Origin: Coriaria nepalensis | Taxonomy: Eukaryota > Streptophyta > Magnoliopsida > Cucurbitales > Coriariaceae | NCBI GenBank assembly: GCA_027186245.1 | Contig: CP114482.1 | Coordinates: forward strand, 24,695,209 to 24,759,208 | Direction: 5' to 3' | Length of the DNA stretch: 64,000 bases | In this document: in pieces, positions 10,896-25,972 of the stretch | Layout: each line of letters starts with the position of its first letter | Position numbering within the stretch: position 1 is the first letter of the stretch | Made by a program: the position numbers and the translations under genes | Notes under the pieces: generated by a model | Told to the model about the DNA's origin: nothing | Seen by the model: the letters and a program-made list of their open reading frames with translations, nothing else | Databases searched by the model: none

Positions 10896-13800
10896 GACTC
10901 AGTGACATGAATTTAAGGCGAAAGAAATGCATTGTTCCCTATAATAGATCAACAGCAAGTTACGCACGAAAGTCATGTTTAAATGACGAATTTCATACGA
11001 AGTGATTTAGAATGATTTACTAACTAAAAGAGAGGCAAAAATATGGCTTGAACGCTAAAAAAGGCATAGTTGCGATCAATAGATCAATTGCAAGTTATGC
11101 ACGAAAGTCGCGTTTTAAATGCAAAAAGAGAATTGGTTCGAGGTGCCTTCAAACAATTTAATGATTGAGAAGACTGAGTGATATGCTTTTTAATGCTAAA
11201 ATAATGCATTGTTGTCTTCAATAGATTAATTGCAAGTTATGTAAGAAAATAATGTTTGAAGGGCAAAAATAGAATTCGTTCGAATTAATTTAGACTGAAT
11301 TAAAGACTAAAAGAGACTCAATGACATGACTTTAAGGCTAAACAAATGCATTGTTGCCTTCAATAGATCAACTACAAGTTACGCACGAAAGTCATGTTCA
11401 AAGGCCAAATTTCGTTCGAAGTGATTTAGAATGATTTACTGACTAAAAGACACGCAAAAATATGACTTGAACGTTAAAAAATGCATAGTTGCGATCAACA
11501 GATCAATTGCAAGTTATGCAAGAAAGTCGCGTTTTATATTCAAAAAGAGAATTGGTTCGAAGTGCGTTCAAACAATTTAACGATTGAAAAGACTGAGTCA
11601 TATGCTTTTTAATGCTAAAATAATGCATTGTTGTCTTCAATAGATTAATTACAAGCTATGTAAGAAAATAATATTTGAAGGGCGAAAATAGAATTCGTTC
11701 GAACTAATTTAGAATGATTTAATGACTAGAAGAGACTCGGTGACATGAATTTAAGGCTAAAGAAATGCACTGTTGCCTATAATAGATCAACTGCAAGTTA
11801 TGCACGAAAGTCATGTTTAAATGCCGAATTTCATACGAAGTGATTTAGAATGATTTACTGACTAAAAGAGACGCAAAAATATGACTTGAACGTTAAAAAA
11901 TGCATAGTTGCGATCAATAGATCAATTGCAAGTTATGCAAGAAAGTTGCGTTTTAAATTCAAAAAGAGAATTGGTTCGAAGTGCCTTCAAACAATTTAAT
12001 GATTAAGAAGACTGAGTGATATGCTTTTTAATGCTAAAATAATGCATTGTTGTCTTCAAAAGATTACTTGCAAGTTATGTAACAAAATAATGTTTGAAAG
12101 GCAAAAATAGAAATCGGTCGAATTAATTTAGAATGATTTAATGACTAGAAGAGACTCAATGACATGACTTTAAGGCTAAACAAATGCATTGTTGCCATCA
12201 ATAGAGCAACTGCAAGTTACGCACGAAAGTCATGTTTAAAGTCCGAATTTCGTTCGAAGTGATTTAGAATGATTTACTGACTAAAAGAGATGCAAAAATA
12301 TGACTTGAACGCTAAAAAATGCATAGTTGCCATCAATAGATCAATTGCAAGTTATGCACGAAAGTCGCGTTTTAAATGCAAAAAGAGAATTGGTTCGAAG
12401 TGCGTTCAAACAATTTAATGATTAAGAAGACTGAGTGATATGCTTTCTAATGTTAAAATAATGCATTGTTGTCTTCAATAGACTAATTACAAGTTATGTA
12501 AGAAAATAATATTTGAAGGGCGAAAATAGAATTCGTTCGTAGTAATTTAGAATGATTTAATGACTAGAAGAGACTCAGTGACATGAATTTAAGGCGAAAG
12601 AAATGCATTGTTCCCTATAATAGATCAACAGCAAGTTACGCACGAAAGTCATGTTTAAATGACGAATTTCATACGAAGTGATTTAGAATGATTTACTAAC
12701 TAAAAGAGAGGCAAAAATATGGCTTGAACGCTAAAAAAGGCATAGTTGCGATCAATAGATCAATTGCAAGTTATGCACGAAAGTCGCGTTTTAAATGCAA
12801 AAAGAGAATTGGTTCGAGGTGCCTTCAAACAATTTAATGATTGAGAAGACTGAGTGATATGCTTTTTAATGCTAAAATAATGCATTGTTGTCTTCAATAG
12901 ATTAATTGCAAGTTATGTAAGAAAATAATGTTTGAAGGGCAAAAATAGAATTCGTTCGAATTAATTTAGACTGAATTAAAGACTAAAAGAGACTCAATGA
13001 CATGACTTTAAGGCTAAACAAATGCATTGTTGCCTTCAATAGATCAACTACAAGTTACGCACGAAAGTCATGTTCAAAGGCCAAATTTCGTTCGAAGTGA
13101 TTTAGAATGATTTACTGACTAAAAGACACGCAAAAATATGACTTGAACGTTAAAAAATGCATAGTTGCGATCAACAGATCAATTGCAAGTTATGCAAGAA
13201 AGTCGCGTTTTATATTCAAAAAGAGAATTGGTTCGAAGTGCGTTCAAACAATTTAACGATTGAAAAGACTGAGTCATATGCTTTTTAATGCTAAAATAAT
13301 GCATTGTTGTCTTCAATAGATTAATTACAAGTTATGTAAGAAAATAATATTTGAAGGGCGAAAATAGAATTCGTTCGAACTAATTTAGAATGATTTAATG
13401 ACTAGAAGAGACTCGGTGACATGAATTTAAGGCTAAAGAAATGCACTGTTGCCTATAATAGATCAATTGCAAGTTATGCACGAAAGTCATGTTTAAATGC
13501 CGAATTTCATACGAAGTGATTTAGAATGATTTACTGACTAAAAGAGACGCAAAAATATGACTTGAACGCTAAAAAATGCATAGTTGCCATCAATAGATCA
13601 ATTGCAAGTTATGCACGAAAATCGTGTTTTAAATGCAAAAAGATAATTGGTTCGAAGTGCCTTCAAACCATTTAATAATTGAAAAGACTGAGTGATATGC
13701 TTTTAATGCTAAAATAATGCATTGTTGTCTTGAATAGATTAATTACAAGCTATGTAAGAAAATAATGTTTGAAGGGCAAAAATAGAATTCGTTCGAATTA

Positions 13801-14665
13801 ATTTAGACTGAATTAAAGACTAAAAGAGACTCAATGACATGACTTTAAGGCTAAACAAATGCATTGTTGCCTTCAATAGATCAACTACAAGTTACGCACG
13901 AAAGTCATGTTCAAAGGCCAAATTTCGTTCGAAGTGATTTAGAATGATTTACTGACTAAAAGAGACGCAAAAATATGACTTGAACGTTAAAAAATGCATA
14001 GTTGCGATCAATAGATCAATTGCAAGTTATGCAAGAAAGTTGCGTTTTAAATTCAAAAAGAGAATTGGTTCGAAGTGCCTTCAAACAATTTAATGATTAA
14101 GAAGACTGAGTGATATGCTTTTTAATGCTAAAATAATGCATTGTTGTCTTCAAAAGATTACTTGCAAGTTATGTAACAAAATAATGTTTGAAAGGCAAAA
14201 ATAGAAATCGGTCGAATTAATTTAGAATGATTTAATGACTAAAAGAGACTCAATGACATGACTTTAAGGCTAAATAAATGCATTGTTGCCATCAATAGAG
14301 CAACTGCAAGTTACGCACGAAAGTCATGTTTAAAGTCCGAATTTCGTTCGAAGTGATTTAGAATGATTTACTGACTAAAAGAGATGCAAAAATATGACTT
14401 GAACGCTAAAAAATGCATAGTTGCCATCAATAGATCAATTGCAAGTTATGCACGAAAGTCGCGTTTTAAATGCAAAAAGAGAATTGGTTCGAAGTGCGTT
14501 CAAACAATTTAATGATTAAGAAGACTGAGTGATATGCTTTCTAATGTTAAAATAATGCATTGTTGTCTTCAATAGACTAATTACAAGTTATGTAAGAAAA
14601 TAATATTTGAAGGGCGAAAATAGAATTCGTTCGTAGTAATTTAGAATGATTTAATGACTAGAAGA
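10896..14665 (+). repeat. Related 4-trimer and 5-trimer HOR units
   Basis: 10,896-12,571 (1676 bp, four trimers) is followed by 12,572-14,665 (2094 bp, five trimers). Shared private marks include aacagcaagttacg, atatggcttgaacg and gcgatcaacagatc. The second unit follows the first for about 970 bp, then contains one extra trimer's worth of sequence (13,410-13,827 type), and resumes so that 11,89x matches 13,98x at offset 2094. A further partial copy begins at 14,666. Confidence 0.82.
13410..13827 (+). repeat. Trimer with 1-bp loss in C (cttttaatgc lineage)
   Basis: A 418-bp trimer whose C monomer reads gatatgcttttaatgc instead of gatatgctttttaatgc. It usually also has aaaatcgtgttttaaatg in B and gaataga after the NsiI site. 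The same 1-bp loss appears in the trimers starting at 15,923, 16,760, 18,017, 20,111 and 21,367, marking a lineage spread by unequal exchange. Confidence 0.85.
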
Positions 14666-17600
14666 GACTCAGTGACATGAATTTAAGGCGAAAGAAATGC
14701 ATTGTTCCCTATAATAGATCAACAGCAAGTTACGCACGAAAGTCATGTTTAAATGCCGAATTTCATACGAAGTGATTTAGAATGATTTACTAACTAAAAG
14801 AGAGGCAAAAATATGGCTTGAACGCTAAAAAAGGCATAGTTGCGATCAATAGATCAATTGCAAGTTATGCACGAAAGTCGCGTTTTAAATGCAAAAAGAG
14901 AATTGGTTCGAGGTGCCTTCAAACAATTTAATGATTGAGAAGACTGGGTGATATGCTTTTTAATGCTAAAATAATGCATTGTTGTCTTCAATAGATTAAT
15001 TGCAAGTTATGTAACAAAATAATGTTTGAAAGGCGAAAATAAAAATCGGTCGAATTATTTTAGAATGATTTAATGACTAAAAGAGACTCAATGACATGAC
15101 TTTAAGGCTAAACAAATGCATTGTTGCCTTCAATAGATCAACCGCAAGTTACGCACGAAAGTCATGTTTAAAGTCCGAATTTCGTTCGAAGTGATTTAGA
15201 ATGATTTACTGACTAAAAGAGACGCAAAAATATGACTTGAACGCTAAAAAATGAATAGTTGCCATCAATAGATCAATTGCAAGTTATGCACGAAAGTCGC
15301 GTTTTAAATGCAAAAAGAGAATTGGTTCGAAGTGCCTTCAAACAATTTAATGATTGAGAAGACTGAGTGATATGCTTTCTAATGCTAAAATAATGCATTG
15401 TTGTCTTCAATAGACTAATTACAAGTTATGTAAGAAAATAAAATTTGAAGGGCGAAAATAGATTTCGTTCGAACTAATTTAGAATGATTTACTGACTAGA
15501 AGAGACTCAGTTACATGAATTTATGGCTAAACAAATGCATTGTTGCCTTCAATAGTTCAACTGCAAGTTACGCACGAAAGTCATGTTTAAAGTCCGAATT
15601 TCGTTCGAAGTGATTTAGAATGATTTACTGACTAAAAGAGACGCAAAAATATGACTTGAACGCTAAAAAAGGCATAGTTGCCATCAATAGATCAATTGCA
15701 AGTTATGCACGAAAGTCGCATTTTAAATGCAAAAAGAGAATTGGTTCGAAGTGCCTTCAAACAATTTAACGATTGAAAAGACTGAGTCATATGCTTTTTA
15801 ATGCTAAAATAATGCATTGTTGTCTTCAATAGATTAATTACAAGTTATGTAAGAAAATAATATTTGAAGGGCGAAAATAGAATTCGTTCGAACTAATTTA
15901 GAATGATTTAATGACTAAAAGAGACTCAATGACATGAATTTAAGGCTAAACAAATGCATTGTTGCCTATAATAGATCAATTGCAAGTTATGCACGAAAGT
16001 CATGTTTAAATGCCGAATTTCATACGAAGTGATTTAGAATGATTTACTGACTAAAAGAGACGCAAAAATATGACTTGAACGCTAAAAAATGCATAGTTGC
16101 CATCAATAGATCAATTGCAAGTTATGCACGAAAATCGTGTTTTAAATGCAAAAAGATAATTGGTTCGAAGTGCCTTCAAACCATTTAATAATTGAAAAGA
16201 CTGAGTGATATGCTTTTAATGCTAAAATAATGCATTGTTGTCTTGAATAGATTAATTACAAGCTATGTAAGAAAATAATGTTTGAAGGGCAAAAATAGAA
16301 TTCGTTCGAATTAATTTAGACTGAATTAAAGACTAAAAGAGACTCAATGACATGACTTTAAGGCTAAACAAATGCATTGTTGCCTTCAATAGATCAACTA
16401 CAAGTTACGCACGAAAGTCATGTTCAAAGGCCAAATTTCATTCGAAGTGATTTAGAATGATTTACTGACTAAAAGAGACGCAAAAATATGACTTGAACGT
16501 TAAAAAATGCATAGTTGCCATCAATAGATCAATTGCAAGTTATGCACGAGAGTCGCGTTTTAAATGCAAAAAGAGAATTGGTTCGAAGTGCCTTCAAACA
16601 ATTTAACGATTGAAAAGACTGAGTCATATGCTTTTTAATGCTAAAATAATGCATTGTTGTCTTCAATAGATTAATTACAAGTTATGTAAGAAAATAATAT
16701 TTGAAGGGCGAAAATAGAATTCGTTCGAACTAATTTAGAATGATGTAATGACTAAAAGAGACTCAATGACATGAATTTAAGGCTAAACAAAATGCATTGT
16801 TGCCTATAATAGATCAATTGCAAGTTATGCACGAAAGCCATGTTTAAATGCCGAATTTCATACGAAGTGATTTAGAATGATTTACTGACTAAAAGAGACG
16901 CAAAAATATGACTTGAACGCTAAAAAATGCATAGTTGCCATCAATAGATCAATTGCAAGTTATGCACGAAAATCGTGTTTTAAATGCAAAAAGATAATTG
17001 GTTCGAAGTTCCTTCAAACCATTTAATAATTGAAAAGACTGAGTGATATGCTTTTAATGCTAAAATAATGCATTGTTGTCTTGAATAGATTAATTACAAG
17101 CTATGTAAGAAAATAATGTTTGAAGGGCAAAAATAGAATTCGTTAGAATTAATTTAGACTGAATTAAAGACTAAAAGAGACTCAATGACATGACTTTAAG
17201 GCTAAACAAATGCATTGTTGCCTTCAATAGATCAACTACAAGTTACGCACGAAAGTCATGTTTAACGTCCGAATTTCGTTCGAAGTGATTTAGAATGATT
17301 TACTGACTAAAAGAGACGCAAAAATATGACTTGAACGCGAAAAAAGGCATCGTTGCCATCAATAGATCAATTGCAAGTTATGCACGAAAGTCGCGTTTTA
17401 AATGCAAAAAGAGAATTGGTTCGAAGTGCCTTCAAACAATTTAATGATTGAGAAGACTGAGTGATATGCTTTCTAAAGCTAAAATAATGCATTGTTGTCT
17501 TCAGTAGACTAATTAAAAGTTATGTAAGAAAATAAATTTTGAAGGGCGAAAATAGATTTCGTTCGAACTAATTTAGAATGATTTACTGACTAGAAGAGAC

Positions 17601-20600
17601 TCAGTGACATGAATTTAAGGCGAAAGAAATGCATTGTTGCCTTCAGTAGATCAACTGCAAGTTACGCACGAAAGTCATGTTTAAAGGCCGAATTTCGTTC
17701 GAAGTGATTTAGAATGATTTACTGACTAAAAGAGACGCAAAAATATGACTTGAACACTAAAAAAGGCATAGTTGCGATCAATAGATCAATTGCAAGTTAT
17801 GCACGAAAGTCGCGTTTTAAATGCAAAAAGAGAATTGGTTCGAAGTGCCTTCAAACAATTTAACGATTGAGAAGACTGAGTCATATGCTTTTTAATGCTA
17901 AAATAATGCATTGTTGTCTTCAATAGATTAATTACAAGTTATGTAAGAAAATAATATTTGAAGGGCGAAAATAGAATTCGTTCGAACTAATTTAGAATGA
18001 TTTAATGACTAGAAGAGACTCGGTGACATGAATTTAAGGCTAAAGAAATGCATTGTTGCCTATAATAGATCAATTGCAAGTTATGCACGAAAGTCATGTT
18101 TAAACGCCGAATTTCATACGAAGTGATTTAGAATGATTTACTGATTAAAAGAGACGCAAAAATATGACTTGAACGCTAAAAAATGCATAGTTGCCATCAA
18201 TAGATCAATTGCAAGTTATGCACGAAAATCGTGTTTTAAATGCAAAAAGAAAATTGGTTCGAAGTGCCTTCAAACAATTTAATAATTGAAAAGACTGAGT
18301 GATATGCTTTTAATGCTAAAATAATGCATTGTTGTCTTGAATAGATTAATTACAAGCTATGTAAGAAAATAATGTTTGAAGGGCAAAAATAGAATTCGTT
18401 CGAATTAATTTAGACTGAATTAAAGACTAAAAGAGACTCAATGACATGACTTTAAGGCTAAACAAATGCATTGTTGCCTTCAATAGATCAACTACAAGTT
18501 ACGCACGAAAGTCATGTTCAAAGGCCAAATTTCGTTCGAAGTGATTTAGAATGATTTACTGACTAAAAGACACGCAAAAATATGACTTGAACGTTAAAAA
18601 ATGCATAGTTGCGATCAATAGATCAATTGCAAGTTATGCAAGAAAGTCGCGTTTTAAATTGAAAAAGAGAATTGGTTCGAAGTGCCTTCAAACAATTTAA
18701 TGATTGAGAAGACTGAGTGATATGCTTTTTAATGCTAAAATAATGCATTGTTGTCTTCAAAAGATTAATTGCAAGTTATGTAACAAAATAATGTTTGAAA
18801 GGCGAAAATAGAAATCGGTCGAATTAATTTAGAATGATTTAATGACTAAAAGAGACTCAATGACATGACTTTAAGGCTAAACAAATGCATTGTTGCCTTC
18901 AATAGAGCAACTGCAAGTTACGCACGAAAGTCATGTTTAAAGTCCGAATTTCGTTCGAAGTGATTTAGAATGATTTACTGACTAAAAGAGATGCAAAAAT
19001 ATGACTTGAACGCTAAAAAATGCATAGTTGCCATCAATAGATCAATTGCAAGTTATGCACGAAAGTCGCGTTTTAAATGCAAAAAGAGAATTGGTTCGAA
19101 GTGCGTTCAAACAATTTAATGATTAAGAAGACTGAGTGATATGCTTTCTAATGCTAAAATAATGCATTGTTGTCTTCAATAGACTAATTACAAGTTCTGT
19201 AAGAAAATAAAATTTGAAGGGCGAAAATAGATTTCGTCCGAACTAATTTAGAATGATTTACTGACTAGAAGAGACTCAGTGACATGAATTTAAGGCGAAA
19301 GAAATGCATTGTTGCCTTCAATAGATCAACTGCAAGTTACGCACGAAAGTCATGATTAAAGTCCGAATATTGTTCGAAGTGATTTAGAATGATTTACTGA
19401 CTAAAAGAGACGCAAAAATATGACTTGAACGCTAAAAAATGCATAGTTGCCATCAATAGATCAATTGCAAGTTATGCACGAAAGTCGCGTTTTAAATTCA
19501 AAAAGAGAATTGGTTCGAAGTGCCTTCAAACAATTTAATGATTGAGAAGACTGAGTGATATGCTTTCTAATGCTAAAATAATGCATTGTTGTCTTCAATA
19601 GACTAATTACAAGTTATGTAAGAAAATAAAATTTGAAGGGCGAAAATAGATTTCGTTCGAAGTAATTTAGAATGATTTAATGACTAGAAGAGACTCGGTG
19701 ACATGACTTTAAGGCGAAAGAAATGCATTGTTGCCTTCAATAGATCAACTGCAAGTTACGCACGAAAGTCATGTTTAAAGTCTGAATTTCGTTCGAAGTG
19801 ATTTAGAATGATTTACTGACTAAAAGAGACGCAAAAATATGACTTGAACGCTAAAAAATGCATAGTTGCGATCAATAGATCAATTGCAAGTTATGCACGA
19901 AAGTCGCGTTTTAAATTCAAAAAGAGAATTGGTTCGAAGTGCCTTCAAACAATTTAACGATTGAAAAGGCTGAGTCATATGCTTTTTAATGCTAAAATAA
20001 TGCATTGTTGTCTTCAATAGGTTAATTACAAGTTATGTAAGAAAATAATATTTGAAGGGCGAAAATAGAATTCGTTCGAAGTAATTTAGAATGACTTAAT
20101 GACTAGAAGAGACTCGGTGACATGAATTTAAGGCGAAAGAAATGCATTGTTGCCTTCAATAGATCAACTGCAAGTTACGCACGAAAGTCATGTTTAAAGT
20201 CTGAATTTCGTTCGAAGTGATTTAGAATGATTTACTGACTAAAAGAGACGCAAAAATATGACTTGAACGCTAAAAAATGCATAGTTGCCATCAATAGATC
20301 AATTGCAAGTTATGCACGAAAATCGTGTTTTAAATGCAAAAAGATAATTGGTTCGAAGTGCCTTCCAATAATTTAATGATTGAAAAGACTGAGTGATATG
20401 CTTTTAATGCTAAAATAATGCATTGTTGTCTTGAATAGATTAATTACAAATTATGTAAGAAAATAATGTTTGAAGGGCAAAAATAGAATTCGTTCGAATT
20501 AATTAAGACGGAATTAAAGACTAAAAGAGAGTCAATGACATGACTTTAAGGCTAAACAAATGCATTGTTGCCTTCAATAGATCAACTGCAAGTTACGCAC

Positions 20601-23039
20601 GAAAGTCATGTTCAAAGGCCGAATTTCGTTCGAAGTGATTTAGAATGATTTACTGACTAAAAGAGACGCAAAAAAATGACTTGAACGTTAAAAAATGCAT
20701 AGTTGCGATCAATAGATCAATTGCAAGTTATGCACGAAAGTCGCGTTTTAAATTCAAAAAGAGAATTGGTTCGAAGTGCCTTCAAACAATTTAATGATTG
20801 AGAAGACTGAGTGATATGCTCTCTAATGCTAAAATAATGCATTGTTGTCTTCAATAGACTAACTACAAGTTATGTAACAAAATAAAATTTGAAGGGCGAA
20901 AATAGATTTCGTTCGAACTAATTTAGAATGATTTAATGACTAGAAGAGACTCAGTGACATGAATTTAAGGCGAAAGAAATGCATTGTTCCCTATAATAGA
21001 TCAACTGCAAGTTACGCACGAAAGTCATGTTTAAAGTCCGAATTTCGTTCGAAGTGATTTAGAATGATTTACTGACTAAAAGAGACGCAAAAATATGACT
21101 TGAACGTTAAAAATTGCATAGTTGCGATCAATAGATCAATTGCAAGTTATGCACGAAAGTCGCGTTTTAAATTCAAAAAGAGATTTGGTTCGAAGTGCCT
21201 TCAAACAATTTAACGATTGAAAAGGCTGAGTCATATGCTTTTTAATGCTAAAATAATGCATTGTTGTCTTCAATAGATTAATTACAAGTTATGTAAGAAA
21301 ATAATATTTGAAGGGCGAAAATAGAATTCGTTCGAACTAATTTAGAATGATTTAATGACTAGAAGAGACTCGGTGACATGAATTCAAGGCTAAAGAAATG
21401 CATTGTTGCCTATAATAGATCAATTGCAAGTTATGCACGAAAGTCATGTTTAAATGCCAAATTCATACGAAGTGATTTAGAATGATTTACTGACTAAAAG
21501 AGACGCAAAAATATGACTTGAACGCTAAAAAATGCATAGTTGCCATCAATAGATCAATTGCAAGTTATGCACGAAAATCGTGTTTTAAATGCAAAAAGAT
21601 AATTGGTTCGAAGTGCCTTCAAACAATTTAATAATTGAAAAGACTGAGTGATATGCTTTTAATGCTAAAATAATGCATTGCTGTCTTCAATAGATTAATT
21701 ACAAGTTATGTAAGAAAATAAAATTTGAAGGGCGAAAATAGATTTCGTTCGAACTAATTTAGAATGATTTAATGACTAGAAGAGACTCAGTGACATGAAT
21801 TTAAGGCGAAAGAAATGCATTGTTCCCTATAATAGATCAACTGCAAGTTACGCACGAAAATCATGTTTAAAGTCCGAATTTCGTTCGGAGTGATTTAGAA
21901 TGATTTACTGACTAAAAGAGACGCAAAAATATGACTTGAACGTTAAAAAATGCATAGTTGCGATCAATAGATCAATTGCAAGTTATGCACGAAAGTCGCG
22001 TTTTAAATTCAAAAAGAGATTTGGTTCGAAGTGCCTTCAAACAATTTAACGATTGAAAAGGCTGAGTCATATGCTTTTTAATGCTAAAATAATGCATTGT
22101 TGTCTTCAATAGATTAATTACAAGTTATGTAAGAAAATAATGTTTGAAGGGCAAAAATAGAATTCGTTCGAATTAATTTAGAATGAATTAAAGACTAAAA
22201 GCGACTCAATGACATGACTTTAAGGCTAAACAAATGCATTGTTGCCTTCAATAGATCAACTGCAAGTTACGCACGGAAGTCATGTTCAAAGGCCGAATTT
22301 CGTTCGAAGTGATTTAGAATGATTTACTGACTAAAAGAGACGCAAAAATATGACTTGAACGTTAAAAAATGCATAGTTGCCATCAACAGATCAATTGCAA
22401 GTTATGCACGAAAGTCGCATTTTAAATGGAAAAAGAGAATTGGTTCGAAGTGCCTTCAAACAATTTATTGATTGAAAAGACTGAGTGATATGCTTTTTAG
22501 TGCTAAAATAATGCATTGTTGTCTTCAATAGATTAATTACAAGTTATGTAAGAAAATAATATTTGAAGGGCGAAAATAGAATTCGTTCGAACTAATTTAG
22601 AATGATTTAATGACTAGAAGAGACTCGGTGACATGAATTTAAGGCTAAAGAAATGCATTGTTGCCTATAATAGATCAATTGCAAGTTATGCACGAAAGTC
22701 ATGTTTAAATGCCAAAGTCATACGAAGTGATTTAGAATGATTTACTGACTAAAAGAGACGCAAAAATATGACTTGAACGTTAAAAAATGCATAGTTGCGA
22801 TCAATAGATCAATTGCAAGTTATGCACGAAAGTCGCGTTTTAAATTCAAAAAGAGAATTGGTTCGAAGTGCCTTCAAACAATTTAATGATTGAGAAGACT
22901 GAGTGATATGCTTTCTAATGCTAAAATAATGCACTGTTGTCTTCAATAGACTAATTACAAGTTATGTAAGAAAATAAAATTTGAAGGGCGAAAATAGATT
23001 TCGTTCGAACTAATTTAGAATGATTTAATGACTAGAAGA
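14666..23039 (+). repeat. Twenty mixed trimers, no single HOR period
   Basis: Trimers start at 14,666, 15,085, 15,504, 15,923, 16,341, 16,760, 17,179, 17,598, 18,017, 18,435, 18,854, 19,273, 19,692, 20,111, 20,529, 20,948, 21,367, 21,784, 22,203 and 22,622. The 6-bp shortfall from 20 x 419 is explained by losses in 15,923, 18,017, 20,111, 21,367 (2 bp) and 22,622. Variants recur in irregular order, including C monomers with atagaaatcggtcg and others with atagatttcg, both lacking EcoRI. Confidence 0.85.
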
Positions 23040-24296
23040 GACTCGGTGACACGAATTTAAGGCTAAAGAAAGGCATTGTTGCCTTCAATAGATCAACTGC
23101 AAGTTACGCGCGAAAGTCATGTTTAAAGGCCGAATTTCGTTCGAAGTGATTTAGAATTATTTACTGACTAAGAGAGACGCAAAAATATGACTTGAACGCT
23201 AAAAAATGCATAGTTGCGATCAATAGATCAATTGCAAGTTATGCACGAAAGTCGCGTTTTAAATGCAAAAAGAGAATTGGTTCGAAGTGCGTTCAAACAA
23301 TTTAATGATTGAAAAGACTGAGTGATATGCTTTTTAATGCTAAAATAATGCATTGTTGTCTTCAATAGATTAATTGCAAGTTATGTAACAAAATAATGTT
23401 TGAAAGGCGAAAATAGAAATCGGTCGAAATAATTTAGAATGATTTAATGACTAAAAGAGACTCAATGACATGACTTTAAGGCTAAACAAATGCATTGTTG
23501 CCTTCAATAGATCAACTGCAAGTTACGCACAGAAGTCATGTTTAAAGTCCGAATTTCGTTCGAAGTGATTTAGAATGATTTACTGACTAAAAGAGATGCA
23601 AAAATTTGACTTGAACGCTAAAAAAGGCATAGTTGCGATCAATAGATCAATTGCAAGTTAGGCACGAAAGTCGCGTTTTAAATGCAAAAAGAGAATTGGT
23701 TCGAAGTGCCTTCAAACAATTTAATGATTGAAAAGACTGAGTGATATGCTTTTTAGTGCTAAAATAATGCATTGTTGTCTTCAATAGATTAATTGCAAGT
23801 TATGTAACAAAATAATGTTTGAAGGGCGAAAATAGAAATAGGTCGAATTAATTTAGAATGATTTAATGACTAAAAGAGACTCAATGACATGACTTTAAGG
23901 CTAAACAAATGCATTGTTGCCTTCAATAGATCAACTGCAAGTTACGCACGAAAGTCATGTTTAAAGTCCGAATTTCGTTCGAAGTGATTTAGAATGATTT
24001 ACTGACTAAAAGAGATGCAAAAATATGACTTGAACGCTAAAAAATGCATAGTTGCCATCAATAGATCAATTGCAAGTTATGCACGAAAGTCGCGTTTTAA
24101 ATGCAAAAAGAGAATTGGTTCGAAGTGCGTTCAAACAATTTAATGATTAAGAAGACTGAGTGATATGCTTTCTAATGCTAAAATAATGCATTGTTGTCTT
24201 CAATAGACTAATTACAAGTTATGTAAGAAAATAAAATTTGAAGGGCGAAAATAGATTTCATTCGAACTAATTTAGAATGATTTACAGACTAGAAGA

Positions 24297-25972
24297 GACT
24301 CAGTGACATGAATTTAAGGCGAAAGAAATGCATTGTTGCCTTCAATAGATCAACTGCAAGTTACGCACGAAAGTCATGTTTAAAGTTCGAATTTCGTTCG
24401 AAGTGAATTATAATGATTTACTGACTAAACGAGACGCAAAAATATGACTTGAACGCTAAAAAATGCATAGTTGCCATCAATAGATCAATTGCAAGTTATG
24501 CACGAAAGTCGCGTTTTAAATGCAAAAAGAGAATTGGTTCAAAGTGCCTTCAAACAATTTAATGATTGAAAAGACTGAGTGATATGCTTTTTAATGCTAA
24601 AATAATGCATTGTTGTCTTCAATAGATTAATTACAAGTTATGTAAGAAAATAATATTTGAAGGGCGAAAATAGAATTCGTTCGAACTAATTTAGAATGAT
24701 TTAATGACTAGAAGAGACTCAGTGACATGAATTTAAGGCGAAAGAAATGCATTGTTGCCTTCAATAGATCAACTGCAAGTTACGCACGAAAGTCATGTTT
24801 AAAGTCCGAATTTCGTTCGAAGTGATTTAGAATGATTTACTAACTAAAAGAGATGCAAAAATATGACTTGAACGCTAAAAAAGGCATAGTTGCGATCAAT
24901 AGATCAATTGCAAGTTATGCACGAAAGTCGCGTTTTAAATGCAAAAAGAGAATTGGTTCGAAGTGCCTTCAAACAATTTAATGATTGAAAAGACTGAGTG
25001 ATATGCTTTTTAGTGCTAAAATAATGCATTGTTGTCTTCAATAGATTAATTGCAAGTTATGTAACAAAATAATGTTTGAAGGGCGAAAATAGAAATCGGT
25101 CGAATTAATTTAGAATGATTTAATGACTAAAAGAGACTCAATGACATGACTTTAAGGCTAAACAAATGCATTGTTGCCTTCAATAGATCAACTGCAAGTT
25201 ACGCACGAAAGTCATGTTTAAAGTCCGAATTTCGTTCGAAGTGATTTAGAATGATTTACTGACTAAAAGAGATGCAAAAATATGACTTGAACGCTAAAAA
25301 ATGCATAGTTGCCATCAATAGATCAATTGCAAGTTATGCACGAAAGTCGCGTTTTAAATGCAAAAAGAGAATTGGTTCGAAGTGCGTTCAAACAATTTAA
25401 TGATTAAGAAGACTGAGTGATATGCTTTCTAATGCTAAAATAATGCATTGTTGTCTTCAATAGACTAATTACAAGTTATGTAAGAAAATAATATTTGAAG
25501 GGCGAAAATAGATTTCGTTCGAACTAATTTAAAATGATTTACAGACTAGAAGAGACTCAGTGACATGAATTTAAGGCGAAAGAAATGCATTGTTGCCTTC
25601 AATAGATCAACTGCAAGTTACGCACGAAAGTCATGTTTAAAGTCCGAATTTCGTTCGAAGTGATTTAGAATGATTTACTGACTAAAAGAGACGCAAAAAT
25701 ATGACTTGAACGCTAAAAAATGCATAGTTGCGATCAATAGATCAATTGCAAGTTATGCACGAAAGTCGCGTTTTAAATGCAAAAAGAGAATTGGTTCGAA
25801 GTGCGTTCAAACAATTTAATGATTGAAAAGACTGAGTGATATGCTTTTTAATGCTAAAATAATGCATTGTTGTCTTCAATAGATTAATTGCAAGTTATGT
25901 AACAAAATAATGTTTGAAAGGCGAAAATAGAAATCGGTCGAAATAATTTAGAATGATTTAATGACTAAAAGA
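24297..25972 (+). repeat. Four-trimer block g-h-i-j, first copy
   Basis: This 1676-bp block recurs at 28,487-30,162, offset exactly 4190 bp (10 trimers). Shared marks are aaagttcgaatttcg in the first trimer, tttttagtgc in the second, and gaaaggcgaaaatagaaatc at the end. The second copy has extra private changes in its last trimer (aaattacgcacgaaattc, gacctgaac). Confidence 0.83.
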
